Below the pieces are notes generated by a model. The model did not search any database, was not told the origin of the DNA, and saw nothing but the letters and a program-made list of their open reading frames with translations. From contig NZ_CP067171.1 in the NCBI RefSeq assembly GCF_028553885.1, positions 124,001-188,000 on the forward strand: 64,000 nucleotides of DNA, given 5' to 3'. Below, one piece after another: positions 23,998-33,007 of this stretch. This DNA is from Paracoccus aestuarii. GTDB taxonomy: Bacteria; Pseudomonadota; Alphaproteobacteria; Rhodobacterales; Rhodobacteraceae. Numbering within the stretch: the stretch's first letter is position 1; each line of letters opens with the position of its first letter. A program made the position numbers and the translations under genes.

Positions 23998-25355
23998 TGA
24001 CGGGGTTCCGCGCCCTGCCCTCGGTCGACCAGCTGCTGACCGGCCTGCCCGCCCTGGTCGAGGCGCATGGCCGCCAGGCGGTCACCCGCCATGCCCGGCT
24101 GCGTCTGGATGCGGCACGCGCGGCGATCCGCGACGGGGCCGAGGGCGCCGCCGAGGCCGCCCGCCTGCCGCATCTGCTGGCCGCCGATCTGGCGGCGGCG
24201 GCGGTGACCGGGCTGCGGCCCATCCTGAACCTGACCGGCACGGTCTTGCACACCAATCTGGGCCGCGCCATCCTGGCCGAGGAGGCGATCGCCGCCGCCA
24301 AGGCCGCCATGGCGGCACCGCTGGCCTTGGAATTCGACCTGCGGACCGGCGGCCGGGGCCAGCGCGACGATCACCTGCGCGGCCTGCTCTGCGAGCTGAC
24401 GGGGGCCGAGGACGCGACCATCGTCAACAACAACGCCGCCGCCGTGCTGATCGCGCTGAACACCTTCGGCCAAGGGCGGGACAGCATTGTCTCGCGCGGG
24501 GAACTGATCGAGATCGGCGGCGCCTTCCGCATGCCCGACATCATGGCCCGCGCGGGCACGCGCCTGGTCGAGGTCGGCACCACCAACCGTACCCATCCGC
24601 GCGACTATCAGGACGCGATCAGCGGGGAGACGGGGGTGATCCTCAAGGTCCATACCTCGAACTACCGCATTGAGGGCTTCACGGCCGAGGTCCCGGCCCC
24701 CGATTTGGCCGCCATCGCCCGCAAGACCGGGGTGGTGATGCTGAACGATCTGGGCGCGGGGTCGCTGGTCGATCTGTCGCGATGGGGGCTGCGCCGCGAA
24801 CCCACCGTCGCCGAGGCCGTGGCCGAGGGCGCCGATCTGGTCACCTTTTCCGGCGACAAGCTGCTGGGCGGGCCGCAGGCGGGCTTCGTGCTGGGCCGGC
24901 GCGATCTGATCGCGCGGATCAACCGGAACCCGATGAAGCGCGCCGTCCGGCTGGACAAGATCCGCATTGCTGCGCTGGAGGCGACGCTGCGCCTCTATCG
25001 CGATCCCGACCGGCTGGAGGATCGCCTGCCGGTGCTGCGCATGTTGGCGCGCCCCCAGGCCCATATCGCGGCCCAGGCCGCGCGCCTGGCCCCGCAGGTC
25101 GCGGCGCTGCTGCCCGGATACCGGGTCACCGCCACCGATTGCGCCAGCCAGATCGGGTCGGGCTCGCTGCCGACGGACACGATCCCCTCGGCCGGGCTGC
25201 GCATCACCGGTCAGGGCGGCGACGCCCCCGACCGGCTGGCCGCGATGCTGCGCGACCGCGACCGCCCGGTGATCGGGCGCATCCATGACGGCGCGCTGAT
25301 CCTGGACCTGCGCTGCCTGGACCGCGACGCCGACCTGCTGGAGGCCTTGGCGTGA
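23997..25355 (+). CDS. selA: L-seryl-tRNA(Sec) selenium transferase SelA
   Basis: 452-residue PLP enzyme converting seryl-tRNA(Sec) to selenocysteyl-tRNA(Sec) with selenophosphate. ILNLTGTVLHTNLGRA (about 75-90) and the PLP lysine in TFSGDKLLGGPQAG (Lys288) are clear. The open frame extends further upstream inside fdhE, but the ATG at 23997 matches the family N-terminus. It ends in a GTGA overlap with selB. The selenophosphate synthase gene selD is not in this window. Confidence 0.96.
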   Translation: MTGFRALPSVDQLLTGLPALVEAHGRQAVTRHARLRLDAARAAIRDGAEGAAEAARLPHLLAADLAAAAVTGLRPILNLTGTVLHTNLGRAILAEEAIAAAKAAMAAPLALEFDLRTGGRGQRDDHLRGLLCELTGAEDATIVNNNAAAVLIALNTFGQGRDSIVSRGELIEIGGAFRMPDIMARAGTRLVEVGTTNRTHPRDYQDAISGETGVILKVHTSNYRIEGFTAEVPAPDLAAIARKTGVVMLNDLGAGSLVDLSRWGLRREPTVAEAVAEGADLVTFSGDKLLGGPQAGFVLGRRDLIARINRNPMKRAVRLDKIRIAALEATLRLYRDPDRLEDRLPVLRMLARPQAHIAAQAARLAPQVAALLPGYRVTATDCASQIGSGSLPTDTIPSAGLRITGQGGDAPDRLAAMLRDRDRPVIGRIHDGALILDLRCLDRDADLLEALA

Positions 25356-27244
25356 TCGTCGGCACGGCCGGTCACATCGACCATGGCAAGACCGCCCTGG
25401 TCCGCGCCCTGACCGGCACCGATGCCGACCGCCTGGCCGAGGAGAAGGCCCGCGGCATCACCATCGACCTGGGCTTCGCCTATGCCGCTCTGGGGGGCGG
25501 CGGGGTCACCGGCTTCGTCGATGTGCCGGGGCATGAACGGCTGATCCACACCATGCTGGCGGGGGCGGGCGGGATCGACCTGGCGCTGCTGGTCGTGGCC
25601 TGCGATGACGGTGTCATGCCGCAGACGCGCGAGCATCTGGCGATCCTGGACCTGCTTGGCCTGTCGCGCGGCCTCGTCGCGATGACCAAGGCGGATCTGG
25701 CCGATGCCGACCGCCGCGCGCAGGTCACGGCCCAGATCCGCGAGGCGCTGGCGGGCGGCGGGCTGGCCGATGCGCCGATCATCCCCGTCTCCTCGGTCAC
25801 GGGCGAGGGGATCGCGGTGCTGCGCAATGCCCTGATCCGGGCCGAGGGCGCGCAGGCCCGTCGCGCCACCGATGCGGGGTTCCGCCTGGCCGTCGATCGC
25901 AGCTTCACCCTGCAGGGCGCGGGGACGGTGATCACGGGCACGGTCCTGTCGGGGCGCGTCGCGGTGGGCGATGCGGTGACCTTGGGCCCCTCGGGGATCG
26001 CCGCGCGGGTCCGCGCCATCCATGCCCAGAGCCGGCCCGCGACCGAAGGCCTGGCCGGCCAGCGCTGCGCCCTGAACCTGGCGGGCGAGGCCGTGTCCAA
26101 GGACGCCATCCATCGCGGCGACATCGTTCAGGCCCCTGCCCTGCACGCGCCCACCGACCGGATCGACGCGGTGCTGACCGTCCTGCCATCCGAGCCCAAA
26201 CCCATCGGCACATGGTTCCCCGCTCGCATGCATTCCCATGCCGCCGAGGCGGGCGCGCGCATCGTCCCCTTGGGCGACCCGATCCCGCCCGGCGGCAGCG
26301 GCCCGGTCCAGATCGTGCTGGACCGCCCCCTGGCCGCGACCATCGGCGACCGGTTCATCCTGCGCGACGTCTCGGCCAGCCGGACCATCGGGGGCGGGCA
26401 TCTGCTGGACCTGCGCCCACCCGCGCGCAAGCGGCGCACGCCCGAACGGCTGGCCCTGATCGCCGCCGCTGGTGCGCCGGATCCCTTGGCCGCGATGCTG
26501 GCCGTGGCGCCGGTCGATCTGGGCGTCTTTGCCCGCGACCGGGCGATGCCGCCCGATCAGGCCCGCGCCGCCTTGGCCCGTGCGGGCGGCACGGTCCTGG
26601 CGGGGCTGGCCCTGTCACCCGCGCAGCTGGAGGCGCTGCGGACCGGGATCGCCGCGCAGCTGGCGGCCTTTCACGCCGACAATCCCGACCTGCCGGGTCT
26701 GGGCCGCGAACGGCTGCGCCTGTCCCTGACCCCGCGCCTGCCCAAGGATCCGTGGCTGGCTTTGCTGCGGGCCGAGGCCGAGGCCGGGCGCATCCTCCCC
26801 GACGGCGCCTTCCTGCGCCTGCCCGGCCACGAGGTCCGCCTGTCCCCGGATGACGAGGCGATCTGGGACCGCATCCAGCCCGCGCTGCTGGGCGATCTGC
26901 GCTATCGCCCGCCCCGCGTGCGCGATTTCGCGACCGAGTTCGGCGCGGATGAAAAGGACATCCGCCGCATCCTGCGCCTGACGCAGAGGCTGGGGCGGAC
27001 CGACCAGATCGCGCATGACCATTTCTTCGCCCGCAGGGTGACGGCGGACATGGTGGCGATCCTGCGCGACGTGGCGGCGGCCACGGATGACGGCTGGTTC
27101 ACCGCGCCCCAGTTCCGCGACCGGGTCCGGAACGGCCGCAAGGTCGCCATCGAGATCCTGGATTTCTTCGACCGCCACGGGGTCACGCTGCGCCGGGGTG
27201 ATCTGCGGCGGCTGAACCCGCACCGGCTGGACCTCTTCGGCTAG
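25352..27244 (+). CDS. selB: Selenocysteine-specific elongation factor SelB
   Basis: 630 residues, usual length. The GTPase domain begins at the GTG start with [21 protein letters not shown]; switch regions [10 protein letters not shown] and [12 protein letters not shown] and the guanine motif TKAD follow. The C-terminal third is the set of winged helices that bind the SECIS RNA (…[24 protein letters not shown]). It delivers Sec-tRNA to the UGA of fdoG. Its TAG stop shares a CTAG with the stop of the convergent putR. Confidence 0.96.
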   Translation: MIVGTAGHIDHGKTALVRALTGTDADRLAEEKARGITIDLGFAYAALGGGGVTGFVDVPGHERLIHTMLAGAGGIDLALLVVACDDGVMPQTREHLAILDLLGLSRGLVAMTKADLADADRRAQVTAQIREALAGGGLADAPIIPVSSVTGEGIAVLRNALIRAEGAQARRATDAGFRLAVDRSFTLQGAGTVITGTVLSGRVAVGDAVTLGPSGIAARVRAIHAQSRPATEGLAGQRCALNLAGEAVSKDAIHRGDIVQAPALHAPTDRIDAVLTVLPSEPKPIGTWFPARMHSHAAEAGARIVPLGDPIPPGGSGPVQIVLDRPLAATIGDRFILRDVSASRTIGGGHLLDLRPPARKRRTPERLALIAAAGAPDPLAAMLAVAPVDLGVFARDRAMPPDQARAALARAGGTVLAGLALSPAQLEALRTGIAAQLAAFHADNPDLPGLGRERLRLSLTPRLPKDPWLALLRAEAEAGRILPDGAFLRLPGHEVRLSPDDEAIWDRIQPALLGDLRYRPPRVRDFATEFGADEKDIRRILRLTQRLGRTDQIAHDHFFARRVTADMVAILRDVAAATDDGWFTAPQFRDRVRNGRKVAIEILDFFDRHGVTLRRGDLRRLNPHRLDLFG

Positions 27245-27750
27245 AGGATCGCGCCGCCCTGTTCGACCACCGCCTCCATCGCCACATAGCTGGAGGTCGA
27301 GGCCACATGCGGCAGGGCCGACAGCTTTTCGGCCATGATGCGGCGGTAATCGGCCATGTCGCGCGACCGCACCTTCAGCAGGTAGTCGAAGCCCCCCGCG
27401 ATCATGTAGCATTCCTCGACCTCGGGGATCAGGCGGATGGCGGCGTTGAAGGCCTCCAGCGCCTTGTGGCGGGTGTCGGACAGGCGCATCTCGACATAGG
27501 TGACATGGGTCAGGCCAAGGCGCACCGGCGACAGGATGGCGCGATATCCGGTGATCAGGCCCGCCTCCTCCAACTGGCGGATGCGCAGGGCGACGGGGGT
27601 CTTGGAGAGGCCCACCTTGCGCGCCAGTTCCGTCACCGGGATGCGGGCATTGGCGACCAGCTCGGCCAGGATGCGGCGGTTGATCGGGTCCAGCAGGTCT
27701 GTCACGCAAAAGGCCCATAACTTGGGAAAATCGCCTGCATCATGCGCCAT
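27241..27750 (-). CDS. putR: Lrp/AsnC-family regulator of proline catabolism
   Basis: 169 residues. The N-terminal helix-turn-helix includes IPVTELARKVGLSKTPVALRIRQLEEAGLI; the C-terminal RAM domain follows (YVEMRLSDTRHKALEAF, then ECYMIAGGFDYLLKVRSRD). Divergent from putA with 64 bases between starts, the standard place of the proline-responsive activator PutR. I use the ATG at 27750 (AAGGGA upstream); a GTG at 27706 giving 154 residues is the alternative. The symbol rests on context. Confidence 0.85.
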   Translation of the reverse strand: MAHDAGDFPKLWAFCVTDLLDPINRRILAELVANARIPVTELARKVGLSKTPVALRIRQLEEAGLITGYRAILSPVRLGLTHVTYVEMRLSDTRHKALEAFNAAIRLIPEVEECYMIAGGFDYLLKVRSRDMADYRRIMAEKLSALPHVASTSSYVAMEAVVEQGGAIL

Positions 27751-27814
27751 GATTGGTCCCTTCGTCCAGATGCCCTGCGGTATCATGGCGGGAACAGCCA
27801 GATGGGGTGCCGCC

Positions 27815-30800
27815 ATGTCCGACCTTGATTCCGCCGCCAAGTTCCAGCCCGAGGGCCCCCTGCTGGACCGCCTCGTGGCCGAGGCAGACCTGTCCCCCGC
27901 CATGCGCGCCCGCATCAGCGACCGCGCCGCCGCCTTGGTCCGCCGCATCCGCAGCGAATCCAAGCCCACGATGATGGAGCTGATGCTGGCCGAATACGGC
28001 CTTTCGACCCGCGAGGGCGTGGCCCTGATGTGCCTGGCCGAGGCGATGCTGCGCGTGCCCGACCGCCACACGATCGACGCGCTGATCGAGGACAAGATCG
28101 CGCCCTCCGATTGGGGCCGGCATCTGGGCGAAAGCTCCTCCAGCCTGGTCAATGCCTCGACCTGGGCCTTGATGCTGACGGGGCGGGTTCTGGATGCCGA
28201 CCAGCCGGGGCTGGCGGGCACGCTGCGCGGCGCGATCCGCCGCTTGGGGGAACCGGTGATCCGCAAAGCCGTCACCCGCGCCATGCGCGAGATGGGGCGG
28301 CAATTCGTGCTGGGCCAGACCATCGGCGCTGCGCTGGACCGCGCCCGCGCGCAGGAGGCCAAGGGCTATTCCTACAGCTACGACATGCTGGGCGAGGCCG
28401 CGATGACCGCGGCCGACGCCGCCCGCTATGCCGAGGAATACCGCAAGGCGATCGCCGCCATCGCCGGGTCCTGCGACCGCGGATCGGTGCGGCGCAATCC
28501 CGGCATCTCGATCAAGCTTTCGGCGCTGCATCCCCGCTACGAGGTCGCGCAGCGCGACCGGGTCATGGCCGAACTGGTCCCGGTGGTGCTGGAGCTGGCC
28601 TTGCAGGCCCGCGCCGCCGATATGGGCCTGAACGTCGATGCCGAGGAACAGGACCGCCTGGCCCTGTCGCTGGAGGTGATCGAGGCCGTGATGGCCGATC
28701 CGCGCCTGGCCGGGTGGGACGGGTTCGGCGTGGTGGTGCAGGCCTATGGCAAGCGCGCGGGCGCGGTGATCGACCGGCTGCATGCCTTGGCCGAACGGCT
28801 GGACCGCCGCATCATGGTGCGGCTGGTCAAGGGCGCCTATTGGGACACCGAGATGAAGCGCGCCCAGGTCGAGGGGCATCCGGATTTCCCGCTCTTCACC
28901 TCCAAGACGGCGACGGATGTCAGCTACATGGCCCTGGCGCGCAAGCTGCTGGCGATGACCGACCGGATCTATCCGCAATTCGCCACGCACAACGCCCATT
29001 CCGTCGCCGCCGTGCTGGAGATGGCGGGCAATCAGGGCCTGGCCGGGGGAACCTTCGAATTCCAGCGCCTGCATGGCATGGGCGAGCGGCTGCATGACAT
29101 CGTGCTGCGCGATCACGCCACGGGCTGCCGCATCTATGCCCCCGTCGGTGCGCATCAGGACCTGTTGGCCTATCTGGTCCGTCGCCTGTTGGAGAACGGC
29201 GCCAATTCCAGCTTCGTCAACCAGATCGTCGACGAGGACGTGACCCCGGAGGAGATCGCCCGCGACCCCTTCGACGCGCTGCCCACCGCCCGCGCCCCGC
29301 AGGCGCTGCTGGCCCCCGCCGCGATCTATGGCGCGGGCCGGGTGAATGCGGCGGGCTTCGATCTGACCGCCGATGACTGTCTGGCGCGGATCTTCGCGGG
29401 GCGCGAAGCCCCCCTCGCGGACGCGGCGCCGATCATTGCAGGCCATGCCTCGGGGCGTGCGGTCCCGGTCGTGGATCCCGCGACCGGCACCCCCCTGGCG
29501 CAGGTGACCGAGGCCGACGAGGCCACCGTCGCCGCCGCCATCGCCGCCGCCCGGCCTTGGGACGCGCCCGCGCCCGAACGCGCCCGCATCCTGCGCGCCG
29601 CCGCCGATCTCTACGAGGCCGAATTCGGCCCCATCTTCGGCATCCTCGCGCGCGAGGCCGGCAAGACGCTGAACGACGCCGTGGGCGAGCTGCGCGAGGC
29701 GGTGGATTTCCTGCGCTACTACCCCCAGCAGGGCGAAGGGGCGACCGGCGCGCCCCGCGGCATCATCGCCGCGATCAGCCCGTGGAACTTCCCCCTGGCG
29801 ATCTTCACCGGCCAGATCGCGGCGGCGCTGATGGCCGGCAATGCGGTCCTGGCCAAGCCCGCCGAACAGACGCCGCTGATCGCGGCCCATGCCGTGGGCC
29901 TGCTGCACCGGGCGGGGGTGCCGGTCACGGCGCTGCAGCTGCTGCCCGGCGACGGGGCCACGGTCGGCGCGGCGCTGACCCGCGATCCGCGCATCGACGG
30001 CGTGGTCTTCACCGGCGGCACCGACACCGCCCGGCTGATCGCCGCCAGCATGGCCGATCACATGGCCCCCGGCACGCCCTTGGTCGCGGAAACCGGCGGG
30101 CTGAACGCGATGATCGTGGACAGCACCGCCCTGCCCGAACAGGCGGTCCGCGACATCGTCGCCTCCAGCTTCCGATCCGCCGGCCAGCGCTGCTCGGCGC
30201 TGCGCTGCCTCTATGTCCAGGAGGACGTGGCCCCCAAGGTGATCGAGATGATCCGCGGCGCCATGGACGAATTGCGCGTGGGCGATCCGTGGGATCTGGC
30301 CACCGATGTGGGCCCGGTGATCGATGCCGAGGCTCAGGCGGGCATCATGGACTACCTCGCGGCGCGTCAGGGCGACATCCTGCACCGCCTGCCCGTCCCG
30401 GATCGCGGCCATTTCGTCCCCCCGTCCCTGATCCGCGTCCCCGGGATCGAGGCCTTGGACCGCGAGATCTTCGGCCCCGTCCTGCATGTCGCGACCTTCA
30501 AGGCCCGCGATCTGGACCGCGTGGTCGCGGCGATCAATGCGCGCGGCTATGGGCTGACCTTCGGGCTGCATACCCGCATCGACGACCGCGTCCAGCAGGT
30601 GACCGAGGCGGTCCATGTCGGCAACATCTATGTCAACCGCAACCAAGTCGGCGCGACCGTGGGCAGCCAGCCCTTCGGCGGCGAGGGGCTGTCGGGCACC
30701 GGCCCCAAGGCGGGCGGGCCCCTCTATCTGCCGCGCTTCCTCGCGCCCGCGTCGCCCATGTCCGGATCGCCATGGCCGACCGGTGACGACCCAGACCGGC

Positions 30801-31222
30801 TGACCCGCGCCCTAGCCGCCCCCCCCGCAGCCCCCGCGCCGGAGGAGATGCTGATGCCCGGCCCCACGGGCGAGCTGAACCGCCTGCGCATCCTGTCGCG
30901 CGGCCCGATCCTGTGCCTGGGCCCCGGCGCGGATGCGGCGGCGGCGCAGGCCCGCGCCGTCACCGCCCTCGGCGGCCAGCCAGTCGAGGCGCAAGGCCAC
31001 ACCGCGCCCGAGGCGCTGGCCGATCTGCCGCATGTGACGGCGGTTCTGTGGTGGGGCGATGCGGAACAGGGGCGGGCCATGGCGCAGGCGCTGGCGCGGC
31101 GCGACGGGCCTTTGGTTCCACTGATCACCGCCATGCCGGACCGGGCGCATGTCAGCCATGAACGGCATCTCTGCGTCGATACGACGGCGGCGGGCGGGAA
31201 CGCGGCCCTGCTGGCGGGGTAA
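27815..31222 (+). CDS. putA: Bifunctional proline dehydrogenase / delta-1-pyrroline-5-carboxylate dehydrogenase PutA
   Basis: 1135 residues converting proline to glutamate. An N-terminal arm is followed by the FAD proline dehydrogenase barrel (about 150-450, with KGAYWDTEMKRAQ and FATHNAHS) and the aldehyde dehydrogenase domain (about 560-1000, with ISPWNFPLAIFTGQ and catalytic Cys793 in GQRCSALRC). There is no N-terminal ribbon-helix-helix, so it does not self-regulate as in enterics; putR next door takes that role. The ATG at 27815 fits family alignments. It separates selB from the selenocysteine tRNA. Confidence 0.96.
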   Translation: MSDLDSAAKFQPEGPLLDRLVAEADLSPAMRARISDRAAALVRRIRSESKPTMMELMLAEYGLSTREGVALMCLAEAMLRVPDRHTIDALIEDKIAPSDWGRHLGESSSSLVNASTWALMLTGRVLDADQPGLAGTLRGAIRRLGEPVIRKAVTRAMREMGRQFVLGQTIGAALDRARAQEAKGYSYSYDMLGEAAMTAADAARYAEEYRKAIAAIAGSCDRGSVRRNPGISIKLSALHPRYEVAQRDRVMAELVPVVLELALQARAADMGLNVDAEEQDRLALSLEVIEAVMADPRLAGWDGFGVVVQAYGKRAGAVIDRLHALAERLDRRIMVRLVKGAYWDTEMKRAQVEGHPDFPLFTSKTATDVSYMALARKLLAMTDRIYPQFATHNAHSVAAVLEMAGNQGLAGGTFEFQRLHGMGERLHDIVLRDHATGCRIYAPVGAHQDLLAYLVRRLLENGANSSFVNQIVDEDVTPEEIARDPFDALPTARAPQALLAPAAIYGAGRVNAAGFDLTADDCLARIFAGREAPLADAAPIIAGHASGRAVPVVDPATGTPLAQVTEADEATVAAAIAAARPWDAPAPERARILRAAADLYEAEFGPIFGILAREAGKTLNDAVGELREAVDFLRYYPQQGEGATGAPRGIIAAISPWNFPLAIFTGQIAAALMAGNAVLAKPAEQTPLIAAHAVGLLHRAGVPVTALQLLPGDGATVGAALTRDPRIDGVVFTGGTDTARLIAASMADHMAPGTPLVAETGGLNAMIVDSTALPEQAVRDIVASSFRSAGQRCSALRCLYVQEDVAPKVIEMIRGAMDELRVGDPWDLATDVGPVIDAEAQAGIMDYLAARQGDILHRLPVPDRGHFVPPSLIRVPGIEALDREIFGPVLHVATFKARDLDRVVAAINARGYGLTFGLHTRIDDRVQQVTEAVHVGNIYVNRNQVGATVGSQPFGGEGLSGTGPKAGGPLYLPRFLAPASPMSGSPWPTGDDPDRLTRALAAPPAAPAPEEMLMPGPTGELNRLRILSRGPILCLGPGADAAAAQARAVTALGGQPVEAQGHTAPEALADLPHVTAVLWWGDAEQGRAMAQALARRDGPLVPLITAMPDRAHVSHERHLCVDTTAAGGNAALLAG

Positions 31223-31272
31223 CGGATTAGGCCTTGCGGCGGGGGCCTGCCCCGCCTAGCCTGACGATCCGC

Positions 31273-31368
31273 GGAGGGGCATCAGACCCGGTGGTTTGGC
31301 CGGACTTCAAATCCGGTTGGGGCAGCGAGCCTGTCCCGGGTGGGTTCGACTCCCATTCCCTTCCGCCA
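31273..31368 (+). tRNA. selC: Selenocysteine tRNA (anticodon UCA)
   Basis: 96 bases with encoded CCA. The anticodon arm is CCGGACTTCAAATCCGG with TCA at 31307-31309. The six-pair D stem CAGACC/GGTTTG has a four-base CGGT loop, there is a long variable arm, and the acceptor is eight pairs long: all hallmarks of tRNA-Sec, aligning closely with E. coli selC. The eighth acceptor pair looks like a C-U mismatch. It completes the selenium island with selA and selB. Confidence 0.96.
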
Positions 31369-31728
31369 TCAGCATTCGGCAACGGGTTCCGGCATCCCAG
31401 CCAGATCCAGCCCCCGCGCGGTCGGCGGCTGCCATGTGGGCGAGCTGGCGATCGCGCCCTGAATGTTCGTGCCCTGATGCGATCCGCCCGTGCCGCCCGT
31501 CCAGCCGGTCGAGGCGGAATTTTCGGCCGCGGTCGCGTCCTCCTCCGGGTCGGGCTGGGTCGCGGCCTCGGCCTGGGTGGCGGGCGCGGGGCAATCGGGG
31601 GCGGCGGCGATCGTCCCGGCCGCCTGCGGGGCGGCGACCGGGGCCGCATCATCGGCGGCGACCTGCGCGATCGCCGATACGGCCATCAGCCCCAGGATCA
31701 GGACGCTGGTTTTCAGGGGAAAGGGCAT
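31369..31728 (-). CDS. Small secreted, acidic protein of unknown function
   Basis: 119 residues. A clear signal peptide (about 1-24, MPFPLKTSVLILGLMAV to AADDA) is followed by an Ala/Pro/Glu-rich disordered stretch (30-70) and a Gly/Thr-rich segment GWTGGTGGSHQGTN, ending in Cys. No family recognised. GAGGCC precedes the ATG. Its stop codon abuts the CCA end of the selenocysteine tRNA on the opposite strand, with no space between. Confidence 0.7.
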   Translation of the reverse strand: MPFPLKTSVLILGLMAVSAIAQVAADDAAPVAAPQAAGTIAAAPDCPAPATQAEAATQPDPEEDATAAENSASTGWTGGTGGSHQGTNIQGAIASSPTWQPPTARGLDLAGMPEPVAEC

Positions 31729-31755
31729 GGTGCGGCCTCGTTCATCAGGATGGGA

Positions 31756-31784
31756 CGGAACGCCGCAGTTGGTGCGGGGTTCCG
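31756..31784 (-). terminator. Hairpin between the DJ-1/PfpI gene and the small secreted protein gene
   Basis: On the minus strand CGGAAC, a C-C mismatch, CCGCA, a five-base loop, then TGCGG and GTTCCG give an 11-pair interrupted stem 16 bases after the DJ-1 gene. There is no strong T-run. Likely a terminator or an mRNA end element. Confidence 0.5.
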
Positions 31785-31799
31785 CCCCCTGCTGCGGGA

Positions 31800-32369
31800 T
31801 CAGGCGCTGCGGGCCTGGTCGTCATGCTTGCCCTCGGCGAATTCCTCGATCAGCTTGGCGCAGAAGGCCTTCAGATCGTCGGGCGTGCGGCTGGTGACCA
31901 GCCCGGCATCGGTCATCACCTCGCAATCGACCCAAGTGCCGCCCGCATTCTCGATGTCGCGGCGGACCGAAGGATAGGAGGTCACGGTCCGGCCCTTCAG
32001 CACATCCGCCTCGACCAGCAGCCACGGGGCGTGGCAGATCGCGCCGACCGGCTTTTTCTGGGCAAAGAAGTCGCGCACGAACGACACCACATCGGCATCC
32101 GCACGCAGCGTGTCCGCGCCCACCGTGCCGCCCGGAATGACCAGCCCGTGGAAATCATCGGCCGAAACCGAACCGATGGCCTTGTCGATGGGGTAATCCG
32201 ATCCGGGGTCCAGATCGCCGTTCACCGTCTTGGCGGTGCCGGTCTCGGTGCTGATGACGGTGACCTCGGCCCCGGCATCGCGCAGGGCCTGGCGCGGTTC
32301 GGCGAATTCGGGCTCCTCGGTGCCGCGGGGGGCGACCAGCAGGGCGATGCGTTTTCCATCCAGTTTCAT
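31800..32369 (-). CDS. DJ-1/PfpI-family protein (general stress protein 18 / YhbO-like)
   Basis: 189 residues with a class I glutamine-amidotransferase-like fold. The nucleophile elbow GAICHAPW places Cys112, and an acidic partner lies near EEPEF (19-23). FHGLVIPGGTVGADTL is a family signature. Members act as deglycases or aldehyde hydratases or as proteases; which is unclear. Probable stress protein; it stands alone. Confidence 0.9.
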   Translation of the reverse strand: MKLDGKRIALLVAPRGTEEPEFAEPRQALRDAGAEVTVISTETGTAKTVNGDLDPGSDYPIDKAIGSVSADDFHGLVIPGGTVGADTLRADADVVSFVRDFFAQKKPVGAICHAPWLLVEADVLKGRTVTSYPSVRRDIENAGGTWVDCEVMTDAGLVTSRTPDDLKAFCAKLIEEFAEGKHDDQARSA

Positions 32370-32388
32370 GGCGCTTCCTTTCGGTTGG

Positions 32389-32404
32389 CCCCCGCCTGCG
32401 GGGG
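32389..32404 (-). terminator. Possible terminator of the Lrp gene
   Basis: CCCCCGC and GCGGGGG with a two-base gap lie in the 80-base space between the Lrp stop and the DJ-1 start. The stem is GC-only, without a T-run. Confidence 0.35.
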
Positions 32405-32449
32405 TTCGGTGGCGGCAACGCGGCCCCCCGGGGGGACGGTTCCGGCTCC

Positions 32450-32887
32450 TCAGTCCTTGATGACCTTCAGGACCAGGAAGGTTTGGGCCCCCTTGACCGC
32501 GGGCAGGGACAGCAAGTGGTCGTCCAGAAAGCGATTATAGGCCTGCAGGTCGCGGCAGGTCACATGCAGGTGATAATCCGCCGTGCCGGTGATGGCATAG
32601 CAGGCGCGCACCTCGGGCGTGGTGCGGGTCATGCGGATGAAGTCGCGCATCAGCGCCTGGTCATGGCGCATCAGGTTCACATGGACGATGGCCTTGAAGC
32701 GGTCGCCCAGCACCTCGTCATCCAGATCGACGGTATAGCGGCGGATCGCGCCCGATTCCTCCAAGGCCCGCACCCGCCGCCAGCAGCTGGAGGCCGACAG
32801 CCCCACGCGCTCCGCCAAGGTGGCATTGGCGATCCGGCTGTCGCGGCGCAGCTCGGCGAGGATCCGGTCATCGGTCGCATCTGACAT
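32450..32887 (-). CDS. Lrp/AsnC-family transcriptional regulator
   Basis: 145 residues. A helix-turn-helix (ILAELRRDSRIANATLAERVGLSASSCWRRVRALEE, in shorter pieces) is followed by a RAM effector domain with ACYAITGTADYHLHVTCRD. The ATG at 32887 gives the normal length. Divergent, with 120 bases between starts, from the indolepyruvate oxidoreductase gene, which it probably controls in response to an amino acid such as tryptophan or phenylalanine. Confidence 0.88.
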   Translation of the reverse strand: MSDATDDRILAELRRDSRIANATLAERVGLSASSCWRRVRALEESGAIRRYTVDLDDEVLGDRFKAIVHVNLMRHDQALMRDFIRMTRTTPEVRACYAITGTADYHLHVTCRDLQAYNRFLDDHLLSLPAVKGAQTFLVLKVIKD

Positions 32888-33007
32888 GGTTCGTCCGTTT
32901 TTCGGCACAGTTCCGGTCAGATTATTCGCAATGCGCCGCCCATGCCAGCGATCCGGTCAAATTTCCCACCCGTCTTGCGCCATCATTCCCCGAAGCAGGA
33001 GGACCCC

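Noticed and set aside
31256..31259. CTAG just upstream of the selenocysteine tRNA as an IS or integrase scar
   Set aside because: No terminal-repeat remnant or duplicated target is seen on either side.
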